Shown here: one piece after another, positions 1-5,456 of the stretch | Position numbering within the stretch: position 1 is the first letter of the stretch | How the letters are laid out: each line of letters opens with the position of its first letter | Assembly: GCA_017987615.1 (NCBI GenBank) | Contig: JAGNTI010000098.1 | Span: 1 to 5,456 of the forward strand | Reading direction: 5' to 3' | Origin: Sediminibacterium sp. | GTDB taxonomy: Bacteria; Bacteroidota; Bacteroidia; Chitinophagales; Chitinophagaceae | DNA length: 5,456 bases | Position numbers and translations under genes: made by a program | Notes under the pieces: generated by a model | What the model saw: only the letters and a program-made list of their open reading frames with translations | Told to the model about the DNA's origin: nothing | The model's database searches: none

Positions 1-380
1 TCAACTACAGCAGTGGTGCTAATTTCTACATTAACACCCCTTGGCAATCCTTTAACAGCAAAGGTTTCACGCGCAGGAGGCATGTCTGTAAAATAGCTTC
101 CATACACTTCATTTACTTTTGCAAACAGTGACATGTCGCTTAGTAAAATGGTTGTTTTAACAATATGACTAAATGAAATTTTTGCTTCTGCTAAAATGGC
201 TGCAATATTTTTCATCACTAAGTGCGTTTCTTCTTCAATACTTGTAGTCACTGTTTCGCCAGTTACTGGATCGAGTGCAATTTGACCACTAATAAAAATA
301 AAACCATTGGCTTTAACAGCTTGGTTGTATGGACCAATTGGCGCAGGAGCCAAATTTGTTTGAATAATTTCTTTAGGCAT
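1..380 (-). CDS. ridA: RidA family reactive enamine/imine deaminase (3' end cut by window edge)
   Basis: RidA (YjgF/YER057c/UK114) proteins are small cytosolic trimers that hydrolyse reactive enamines/imines, such as 2-aminoacrylate made by PLP-dependent dehydratases, to 2-keto acids and ammonia. The 126 visible codons begin MPKEIIQTNLAPAPIGPYNQ and end at VEISTTAVV. The family is usually about 126-130 residues, so only a few C-terminal codons and the stop are missing. The family's key positions are present: Tyr18 in GPYNQ, Gly32 in ISGQ, Arg104 in PPARET (the carboxylate-binding arginine) and Glu119 in NVEIS. The ATG at 378-380 is the only reasonable start, because an in-frame TAA lies four codons upstream (390-392). 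There is no Shine-Dalgarno sequence; the leader is A/T-rich. The gene is divergent from tsaB. Family assignment is firm; the physiological substrate and membership of the RidA (rather than Rid1-7) subgroup are inferred from the intact arginine. Confidence 0.94.
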   Translation of the reverse strand, partial: MPKEIIQTNLAPAPIGPYNQAVKANGFIFISGQIALDPVTGETVTTSIEEETHLVMKNIAAILAEAKISFSHIVKTTILLSDMSLFAKVNEVYGSYFTDMPPARETFAVKGLPRGVNVEISTTAVV

Positions 381-433
381 CTTTTTATTTTAAAGTTTAA
401 GCAAGTTGATGATTTTCTATGAGTTTGCCAACC

Positions 434-441
434 TAAATTTG
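434..441 (+). promoter_or_regulatory. Candidate Bacteroidota -7 promoter box (TAAATTTG) for tsaB
   Basis: TAAATTTG matches the Bacteroidota sigma-A -7 consensus TAnnTTTG at every fixed position. It sits 36 bp before the tsaB ATG, which would give a leader of roughly 30 nt. The -33 TTTG element is not convincing: around 410-417 there is only a T-rich stretch. The placement also argues against starting tsaB at the earlier in-frame ATGs (406, 409), because the promoter would then lie inside the gene. This is a motif match only, and such 8-mers occur by chance in A/T-rich DNA. Confidence 0.4.
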
Positions 442-477
442 CAATTGAACCACAATCCAAGTTTAACCCCAATTACC

Positions 478-1155
478 ATGGCAACATTTTTACTCATCTA
501 TACGGCAACGGCACACGCCAGCGTTTGCATGAGTAAAGACGGAGCGGTAATTGCCTGCCTAGAAACTACAGATCAAAAAAGTCATGCAAGTTTTATACAA
601 CCGGCCATCGAAACCTTGTGCAAGCAAACTGGCATTGCATTAGATAGTATAGACGCGGTTGCTATTAGCATAGGACCGGGCAGTTACACGGGTCTTCGTG
701 TTGGTATGGCAACAGCCAAAGGGATTGCTTATGCACTAGGTAAGCCCCTTATAGGTATCAATACCCTTCAAATCATTGCTGCTGCTGCAAAACATAAATA
801 TCCCAACCACGATTCAGCGATTTGTGCGCTTTTAGACGCCCGAAGAATGGAGGTTTTTACAGGTATTTATGCGCATAATTTAGACCCTTTAACACCCAGC
901 ACCGCACTCATTTTAGATCCTTTGTCTTTTAAAAACGAACTTGACAAAGAACCCATTTTATTTGCGGGAGACGGGGCCGAAAAATTTAAGGCCATTTGTG
1001 AGCATCCCAATGCACATTTTGATACCTGCATCTCCTACGGCGCAGCAGATATGCTAGCATTAACCGAAAATGCCTTTACGTTAGCCGATTTTTTAGACCT
1101 TGCCTACAGCGAACCGCTGTATATCAAAGCCTTTCATGATACCCGTAAAGCCTAA
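478..1155 (+). CDS. tsaB: tRNA threonylcarbamoyladenosine (t6A) biosynthesis protein TsaB
   Basis: TsaB is the ASKHA-fold partner that dimerises with TsaD and, with TsaE and TsaC, makes the t6A37 modification in ANN-decoding tRNAs. It has no catalysis of its own but is needed for the TsaD-TsaB complex. The 225-residue product has the family's usual length. Its hallmarks are GPGSYTGLRVG at residues 66-76, the stretch after it (KGIAYALGKPLIGINTL), DARRMEVFTG at 120-129 and EPLYIKAFH near the C-terminus. I chose ATG 478 because TsaB begins almost immediately with the beta-strand seen here (MATFLLIYTATAHASV). The upstream in-frame ATGs at 406 and 409 would add 23-24 unrelated residues and overlap the likely promoter. 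Unusual: residue 8 is Tyr where the family normally has Asp (I-D-T-A/S). The gene stands alone, divergent from ridA and 127 bp before the arsR-type gene. Confidence 0.92.
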   Translation: MATFLLIYTATAHASVCMSKDGAVIACLETTDQKSHASFIQPAIETLCKQTGIALDSIDAVAISIGPGSYTGLRVGMATAKGIAYALGKPLIGINTLQIIAAAAKHKYPNHDSAICALLDARRMEVFTGIYAHNLDPLTPSTALILDPLSFKNELDKEPILFAGDGAEKFKAICEHPNAHFDTCISYGAADMLALTENAFTLADFLDLAYSEPLYIKAFHDTRKA

Positions 1156-1282
1156 TTTAATCTTACTTACGTTTTTTCCAAATTATAATTATTTATTATA
1201 AGTTATTTCTGCATTATCATTTTCTTAGTGTATCTTCACATTGCAATTAAGTTTATTAACCCCCCAATAACTCTTTATTGTC
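1156..1282. other. A/T-rich intergenic region between tsaB and the ArsR-type gene
   Basis: These 127 bp hold no reading frame I can support. A T-run (GTTTTTT, about 1171-1177) follows the tsaB stop, but I see no good stem before it. A perfect inverted repeat lies at 1183-1201. Two weak -7-like boxes occur further on: TATCTTCA at 1231-1238 and TAAGTTTA at 1248-1255, the latter one base off TAnnTTTG. Neither has a clear -33 TTTG partner. The region most likely carries the promoter and operator of the downstream two-gene unit. Confidence 0.5.
1183..1201. promoter_or_regulatory. Perfect 7-5-7 inverted repeat, candidate ArsR operator
   Basis: TTATAAT (1183-1189) and ATTATAA (1195-1201) are exact reverse complements separated by five bases. 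The repeat lies 82 bp before the regulator's start codon. ArsR-family dimers bind A/T-rich palindromes of about this size near their own promoters, and BigR-type members controlling persulfide dioxygenase genes are known to use A/T-rich palindromes. The site is upstream of the candidate -7 boxes rather than over them, which is not the classic repressor position. In DNA this A/T-rich, a chance palindrome is a real alternative. Confidence 0.38.
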
Positions 1283-1618
1283 ATGAGCAACTCATTACAA
1301 TCAGTGGTTTTAAATAATGGAAAAGCACCAGTAAAAGTCGATTTTTTGCATGCAAAAAAAGCGGCTCTTATATTACGCTCCATTAACCACAAGCTTCGTC
1401 AACAAATCATCAAATTACTAGACGAAAGTCAGAAAATGACGGTTACCGAAATCTATGTAAAACTTAGACTCGAACAATCTGTAGCATCGCAACATTTAGC
1501 TATTTTAAGAAGAGCTGGTATTGTAGCAACTACAAGAGAAGGCAAGTTTATTTTTTATTCTGTCAACTACACGCGTTTAGCGGAAGTTGTAGGATTTGTG
1601 GAAACACTCGTAGGGTAG
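1283..1618 (+). CDS. ArsR/SmtB-family winged helix-turn-helix transcriptional regulator
   Basis: This 111-residue protein has the size and layout of an ArsR-family dimeric repressor: helices at about 24-48 (HAKKAALILRSINHKLRQQI), a helix-turn-helix at about 53-79 with recognition helix QSVASQHLAILRRAGI (65-80), a beta-wing at about 83-95 (TREGKFIFYSVN) and a C-terminal dimerisation helix (98-110). The S-x-A/S-Q-H-L-x-x-L-R-x-A-G-I/V signature is diagnostic of the family. It contains no cysteine anywhere: the metal-site ELCVCDL of ArsR is replaced by TVTEIYVKL, and the Cys pair used by persulfide-sensing BigR/SqrR proteins is absent. No C-terminal His/Asp zinc motif is evident either, so the signal is unknown. 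The ATG at 1283 is the only plausible start and has no Shine-Dalgarno sequence. The stop is 15 bp before the persulfide dioxygenase-rhodanese gene, so the two are very likely co-transcribed and co-regulated (inference). Confidence 0.9.
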   Translation: MSNSLQSVVLNNGKAPVKVDFLHAKKAALILRSINHKLRQQIIKLLDESQKMTVTEIYVKLRLEQSVASQHLAILRRAGIVATTREGKFIFYSVNYTRLAEVVGFVETLVG

Positions 1619-1633
1619 TATTTTTATTTCATC

Positions 1634-3058
1634 ATGTTTGTACAACAACTGTATACAGGCTGTATTTCAGAAGCAGCTTACTATATTGAAAGTAATGGCA
1701 TTGCTGCCATCATAGATCCTTTACGGGACATCGATGCGTATCTACAACTTGCTAAGCAAAGAAAGGCCACTATTCAATATATTTTTGAAACGCATTTCCA
1801 TGCCGATTTTGTTTCTGGCCATTTAGATCTAGCTGCTGCAACCGGCGCTAGCATTATTTACGGGCCTAATACAGTTACAAAATTTGAAGTAACCGTAGCA
1901 AAAGACAATCAAGTTTTTCAAATAGGCAATGCTAGCATACAGGTATTACATACACCTGGCCATACACTTGAAAGTAGCTGTTACTTACTTAAAGATGAAA
2001 CCGGAAAAGACCACGCAATTTTTACCGGTGATACACTTTTTGTTGGAGATGTAGGCAGGCCCGATCTTGCACAAAAGGATAACGAAATAACCATGGAAGA
2101 ACTAGCGGGCATGCTTTACGATAGTTTGCATGAAAAAATTATACCCCTAGCAGATGATGTAATCGTTTATCCGGCACATGGTGCAGGAAGTAGCTGCGGC
2201 AAAAATTTAGGTTCTGAAACTTTTAGCACAGTAGGCACGCAAAAGCAAACCAACTACGCATTACAACCACAAACAAAAGAAGATTTTATTATAGCAGTAA
2301 CCGATGGGCTTGCTGCGCCACCTCAATATTTTCCCATCAATGCGAAAATAAATAAGGAAGGCTACGAGAGTTTAGATACCGTTGTAGCAAATGGTATGAA
2401 AGCATTATCCGTTGCAGTTTTCAAAGAACAAATAACAACATTTGAACCAATTATACTTGATACCAGAAACGCTACGGTGTTTACACAAGGTTTTGTACCT
2501 GGATCTATAAGCATTGGACTTGAAGGTCGTTTTGCAGAATTTGCTGGAAGTATTTTACCATTTGATCAGGCCATACTACTTGTATGCGAACCTGGTACCG
2601 AAAAAGAATCTATTATTAGGCTTGCACGCGTTGGATTTGAAAACATCATTGGACATTTAGCAGGCGGTTATAATGCTTGGGTAGACGCTAACGAAACACC
2701 TGATTTAATTATTGATGTAGAAGCCGATGAGCTTGCTATGGATATTCCATTTGATCCAAACATGGTAATTGTAGATGTAAGAAAAACGTCGGAGTTTGAT
2801 CAAGGACATATCAAAGAAGCATTGACAATTCCATTAGACGAATTAACGGACCCTGCTAGCATGGCTAATTTTGACGACAATCAAAATATTTATATTCATT
2901 GTGCTGGTGGATACAGAAGTGTAATCGCTTCATCTCTTATCAAAAGACAAGGGATTCATAATATCAGAAATGTGGTTGGTGGCTTTAAAGCCATTAGCGA
3001 GCTTTCAGATAAATTTGATATCGAAGAAACAGTACTTGCAGAAGAAGTGAAGTCTTAA
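1634..3058 (+). CDS. Persulfide dioxygenase-sulfurtransferase fusion (MBL + two rhodanese domains, CstB-like)
   Basis: Persulfide dioxygenases oxidise glutathione or other low-molecular-weight persulfides to sulfite using mononuclear Fe(II); a fused rhodanese moves sulfane sulfur, for example to make thiosulfate. This 474-residue protein has three parts. The metallo-beta-lactamase domain (about 1-245) carries THFHADFVSGH (53-63), TPGHT (107-111), GDTLFVGDVGRPDL (132-145) and YPAHGAGSSCGK (179-190). By analogy with ETHE1, His54, His110 and Asp133 would be the iron ligands. The motif is HxHxDF rather than HxHxDH; the lost His is not an iron ligand in ETHE1-type enzymes. The middle rhodanese-like domain (about 258-350) has a degenerate loop at 318-323 (CEPGTE, no Arg). 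The C-terminal rhodanese (about 360-460) has an intact active loop CAGGYRS with Cys423. This order, with a pseudo-rhodanese in the middle, is that of CstB. No signal peptide is seen, so it is cytosolic. It probably acts in sulfide/persulfide detoxification under the upstream regulator. Glyoxalase II, a common mis-annotation, is unlikely given the fusion. Confidence 0.92.
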   Translation: MFVQQLYTGCISEAAYYIESNGIAAIIDPLRDIDAYLQLAKQRKATIQYIFETHFHADFVSGHLDLAAATGASIIYGPNTVTKFEVTVAKDNQVFQIGNASIQVLHTPGHTLESSCYLLKDETGKDHAIFTGDTLFVGDVGRPDLAQKDNEITMEELAGMLYDSLHEKIIPLADDVIVYPAHGAGSSCGKNLGSETFSTVGTQKQTNYALQPQTKEDFIIAVTDGLAAPPQYFPINAKINKEGYESLDTVVANGMKALSVAVFKEQITTFEPIILDTRNATVFTQGFVPGSISIGLEGRFAEFAGSILPFDQAILLVCEPGTEKESIIRLARVGFENIIGHLAGGYNAWVDANETPDLIIDVEADELAMDIPFDPNMVIVDVRKTSEFDQGHIKEALTIPLDELTDPASMANFDDNQNIYIHCAGGYRSVIASSLIKRQGIHNIRNVVGGFKAISELSDKFDIEETVLAEEVKS

Positions 3059-3074
3059 TCATGTAAATTTCATT

Positions 3075-3110
3075 ACACCTTTTATCAAATCATAAGGTGT
3101 GCGTATTTTT
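3075..3110 (+). terminator. Weak candidate terminator between convergent genes
   Basis: ACACCTT (3075-3081) and AAGGTGT (3094-3100) form an exact 7-bp stem around a 12-nt loop, followed after five bases by TTTTT (3106-3110). It lies where the plus-strand dioxygenase gene (stop 3058) and the minus-strand acyltransferase gene (stop 3085-3087) converge, 26 bp apart. The right arm falls inside the last codons of the acyltransferase. The stem is short, the loop is large and the T-run is offset, so this is a modest candidate for plus-strand termination only. Confidence 0.33.
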
Positions 3111-3966
3111 CGGCCTCTTCGGTCCATTTCCATCTGCGATGACTCCATAAATAATTGGAAGGCCTTTTGCGAATAGCACCTTCAATTTTTTCAATGAGTA
3201 ATTTAGTTAGTGCCCCTTCTTTAAAATAATTAGGTGAGGTAGTAACAAGTTCTATTTCAGCTTTATAATACCCCCTTTTTACAGCATAAAAATCAACAAA
3301 TACCACAGCTGCATTACTAGCGCGTGCACCTTTTTCTGGCCCTAGTACAAAGGGTGCTGGCTTGGTAAAAAATTTAGCCCAAAACGCTCTATCCAACCTA
3401 CCTGGGTTTTGATCTGCAACAAGCGCAAGTGTGTACCTGTCATTTGCATACTTGTGAAAATTGTTTCGAAACTCTGAAGCTGAAATTAAAATAGTGCCAA
3501 AACGACTTCGCATTTTGAACATAATTTTATCAATCACTTTATTAGAAAGCGGCATGTATACGCCTATAAAAGGATACTTCGATTGCTTAGCAATGCCAAG
3601 ATTTGCAAATTCCCAGCTAAAAAAATGACCAGCAATTAATTGTACGTTTTGCCCAGTGGCATATAAATTATTGAGGACTTCAATATTTATAGAAAACCTT
3701 TTGCTAAATTCTTTTGGGCTCATGCTTATGAGCTTGATCGCTTCAATAAACGTATCTACAAACTGGTGGTAAAAAGCTTTTTCAATTTTTTTTCTTTCGG
3801 TGTCAGATTTTTCCGGAAAAGCAATGATTAAATTTTGACGCACTACTTTTTTTCGGTACCCAATAATATAATATAAGATGGCATAAATACCGTCCGATAA
3901 AATATACAATACCCTTAGTGGCAATAAAGAAATGAGATAAAATATGGCGTAAACAATTGGATACAT
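3085..3966 (-). CDS. LpxL/HtrB-type lipid A (lysophospholipid) acyltransferase
   Basis: Members of this family (Lip_A_acyltrans) are inner-membrane enzymes that transfer a secondary acyl chain from acyl-ACP to lipid A precursors; some Bacteroidota relatives may act on other lyso-lipids. The 293 residues match the usual length of about 290-310. A hydrophobic N-terminal segment (about 1-22) with a second hydrophobic stretch (about 26-37) would anchor it, followed by a basic RKKVVRQN. The catalytic HX4(D/E) motif is GHFFSWEFAN with His114 and Glu119. DQNPGR at 185-190 and the C-terminal YLWSHRRWK (272-280) are further family signatures. The ATG (3964-3966) is 11 bp after the ispG stop, so the gene is most likely translated from an ispG transcript. 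There is no Shine-Dalgarno sequence. The lipid acceptor and acyl chain cannot be told from the sequence, so I give no LpxL/LpxM symbol. Confidence 0.9.
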   Translation of the reverse strand: MYPIVYAIFYLISLLPLRVLYILSDGIYAILYYIIGYRKKVVRQNLIIAFPEKSDTERKKIEKAFYHQFVDTFIEAIKLISMSPKEFSKRFSINIEVLNNLYATGQNVQLIAGHFFSWEFANLGIAKQSKYPFIGVYMPLSNKVIDKIMFKMRSRFGTILISASEFRNNFHKYANDRYTLALVADQNPGRLDRAFWAKFFTKPAPFVLGPEKGARASNAAVVFVDFYAVKRGYYKAEIELVTTSPNYFKEGALTKLLIEKIEGAIRKRPSNYLWSHRRWKWTEEAEKYAHLMI

Positions 3967-3977
3967 ATATTTCTAAA

Positions 3978-5456
3978 TTATGCAGGATCAACCCATGCAT
4001 CATGTGCTTTTAATAATAGTATGAGTTCATCCACTGCAATTTCACTATCTACATTTTTTTTGACAACTTCTTTACCCTTGTAGAGTGTGATTTTGCCTGG
4101 ACCGCTTCCAACATAACCAAAATCAGCATCTGCCATTTCACCAGGACCATTTACAATACATCCCATGATGGCAATTTTAACGCCTTTTAAGTGGTTGGTG
4201 ACAGATCTAATTTTTGCAGTTGTTTCTTGCAAATTAAATAAGGTTCTACCGCAACTAGGACAGGAAATATATTCTGTTTTTGATATTCTGGTACGCGTAG
4301 CTTGTAATATCGTAAATGCAGTGGCATTGATAAATGCTTCTACACTAGAATTTGAATTGTAGTTTCTGCCGCTGGTGTCTTTAGAAGTATTGGCTATTTG
4401 CGCCGCATAACTTTTTGATGTCAATCCAAAACAAAGTCCATCACCAAAGCCATCTAATAAAAGCGCACCTGCTTCGGTGGCAAAATGTATCAGGTGTTCA
4501 TCCGTTGTGTTCCAACCGCTATCAGTGGTAATCACCACTGGATTGTTGATTTGTTTTTCCTGAAGTGCCATAAACATTCGGCGCATGGCAGGCATTGCAT
4601 TTTTGTGTTTACTGCTAAGGCATAATATAGCAGTTGGGTCATTTGCAACCGCATCGAGGTGTGTAAAATCATTGATAGGTGTTTCGTCACTAAAACAATC
4701 CATCATCACAAAGTTTTGTTTTGGATGCTTTGCTGTTTCAGTAGCGTAACCTGCGATATCAAAAATAGGTATGTACTTATCGGTACTATTTTGAGTAGCC
4801 CAGGCCCCAGGATACACAATCACTTTTAAAGTGCCTGGCAATTCAAAATTAATAAGCTGATGACCTGTAAAAATATAATCAGCTGCTTGATCTCCAATAT
4901 TCCATTTATCAGTTACCGCATCGTAAGTATAACCAATTGCTGTTAAATGCGCTGGTTCAATTTTTTCAATCTTGCTAAAATCCGCAATAACAATAGGCAC
5001 TTGTGACGCGCCTACATTAGATACAGCTATACTAGGTCTACGTTTGTAAACAAATGGATCATAGGTAAGTTTTTGAACCGGCGGAATTGCTCCATTATTA
5101 TTACTAGCCTCCTGCGTATACCTTTTCACAAGATCTCTACATACGGGAATCTCAAATTCAGGATCTTCTGTTAAGCTAACTCGAATGGTATCACCTATGC
5201 CATCTTCTAATAATGTACCAATACCAGCAGCACTTTTTACGCGACCATCTTCTCCATCACCCGCTTCTGTTACACCAAGATGCAAAGGATAACATTCATT
5301 GAATTCAAGTTGCATTTGCTGAATCAGCAAACGGTATGCCTGGACCATTACTTGTGGATTGCTGGCCTTCATGCTAAGTACAATGTTGTGGTAATCATTG
5401 GCCCTTGCAATACGTAAAAATTCCATGGCACTTTCCACCATACCCATGGGCGTATC
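3978..5456 (-). CDS. ispG: 4-hydroxy-3-methylbut-2-enyl diphosphate synthase, long form (5' end cut by window edge)
   Basis: IspG (GcpE) reductively converts 2-C-methyl-D-erythritol 2,4-cyclodiphosphate to HMBPP in the non-mevalonate isoprenoid pathway, using a [4Fe-4S] cluster. The visible 492 residues start in frame at the window edge (DTPMGMVESAMEFL), well inside the TIM barrel, so the start codon lies outside; the ATG at 5445-5447 is an internal Met. With Asp at 5454-5456 as residue 1, the barrel motif HLGVTEAG is at 59-66 and LLEDGIGDTIRVSL at 82-95. A large insert (about 120-380) follows, as in the long IspG of Bacteroidota, Chlamydia and plants. The C-terminal domain has CPSC (Cys399, Cys402) and GCIVNGPGE (Cys433, Glu440), giving three cluster cysteines in a C-x2-C-x30-C layout plus the catalytic glutamate. 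All key residues visible are intact. The acyltransferase gene follows after 11 bp. Confidence 0.97.
   Translation of the reverse strand, partial: DTPMGMVESAMEFLRIARANDYHNIVLSMKASNPQVMVQAYRLLIQQMQLEFNECYPLHLGVTEAGDGEDGRVKSAAGIGTLLEDGIGDTIRVSLTEDPEFEIPVCRDLVKRYTQEASNNNGAIPPVQKLTYDPFVYKRRPSIAVSNVGASQVPIVIADFSKIEKIEPAHLTAIGYTYDAVTDKWNIGDQAADYIFTGHQLINFELPGTLKVIVYPGAWATQNSTDKYIPIFDIAGYATETAKHPKQNFVMMDCFSDETPINDFTHLDAVANDPTAILCLSSKHKNAMPAMRRMFMALQEKQINNPVVITTDSGWNTTDEHLIHFATEAGALLLDGFGDGLCFGLTSKSYAAQIANTSKDTSGRNYNSNSSVEAFINATAFTILQATRTRISKTEYISCPSCGRTLFNLQETTAKIRSVTNHLKGVKIAIMGCIVNGPGEMADADFGYVGSGPGKITLYKGKEVVKKNVDSEIAVDELILLLKAHDAWVDPA

Noticed and set aside
70..350. Repeated GCGCAGGAG at about 70-78 and 341-349
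   Set aside because: Both copies encode unrelated Pro/Ala stretches within ridA in one reading frame; this is codon coincidence and not a repeat element.
222..472. Short open frames on both strands (222-422 plus, 263-472 minus)
   Set aside because: They overlap ridA antisense or out of frame and the divergent gap, and their translations resemble no protein family.
406..477. N-terminal extension of tsaB from in-frame ATGs at 406 or 409
   Set aside because: The added 23-24 residues have no TsaB counterpart, the family starts directly with the beta-strand at 478, and the extension would cover the likely promoter box.
1145..1177. Terminator after tsaB (T-run GTTTTTT)
   Set aside because: Only a 4-bp GTAA/TTAC pairing could be found before the T-run, which is too weak to call.
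1156..3060. Horizontally acquired island carrying the arsR-dioxygenase pair
   Set aside because: I see no integrase, transposase, tRNA, direct repeats or obvious shift in base or codon use relative to the neighbours; only a synteny comparison could reopen this.
3803..4003. Short minus-strand frame spanning the ispG-acyltransferase junction
   Set aside because: It is out of frame with two well-supported genes and has no recognisable features.
4165..4362. Short plus-strand frame inside ispG
   Set aside because: It is antisense to the conserved iron-sulfur domain coding region and has no start context or family resemblance.
5445..5447. ATG as the true start of ispG
   Set aside because: The frame stays open to the window edge and the preceding residues (DTP) continue the conserved barrel sequence, so this Met is internal.

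Overview
This window looks like chromosomal DNA from a low-GC member of the Bacteroidota, perhaps the Sphingobacteriia/Chitinophagia side. Three things suggest this. The IspG is the long form, with a large insert between its barrel and its iron-sulfur domain. No start codon in the window has a Shine-Dalgarno sequence; the leaders are A/T-rich. A perfect match to the Bacteroidota -7 promoter box (TAnnTTTG) lies just upstream of tsaB. The assignment is inferred from these traits and from protein style, not from a marker gene or a search.

Layout from left to right. Positions 1-380 (minus) hold an almost complete ridA, an enamine/imine deaminase whose last codons run off the left edge. It diverges across a 97-bp gap from tsaB (478-1155, plus), a partner subunit in tRNA t6A synthesis. 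A 127-bp A/T-rich gap follows, containing a perfect 7-5-7 inverted repeat. It leads into a two-gene plus-strand unit: an ArsR-type winged-helix regulator (1283-1618) and, 15 bp on, a metallo-beta-lactamase/double-rhodanese protein (1634-3058) of the persulfide dioxygenase-sulfurtransferase (CstB-like) type. Convergent to this is a minus-strand pair reading leftwards from the right edge: the C-terminal 492 residues of ispG (3978-5456, start outside) and, 11 bp downstream, an LpxL/HtrB-type lipid A acyltransferase (3085-3966).

How the genes fit together. The ArsR regulator and the persulfide dioxygenase-rhodanese look like a self-contained reactive-sulfur response module: the enzyme would oxidise persulfides and move sulfane sulfur, and the regulator probably controls the pair. 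The regulator has no cysteine at all, so it cannot sense persulfide by the dithiol mechanism of BigR/SqrR-type repressors. The other genes are housekeeping: metabolite damage control (ridA), tRNA modification (tsaB), isoprenoid precursor synthesis (ispG) and outer-membrane lipid acylation. I see no mobile element, CRISPR array, tRNA or rRNA, and no obvious break in base composition. I do not see a wholly new system here. The points most worth a second look are the cysteine-free regulator with its candidate operator, the cysteine kept in the otherwise degenerate middle rhodanese domain, and the Asp-to-Tyr change near the TsaB N-terminus.
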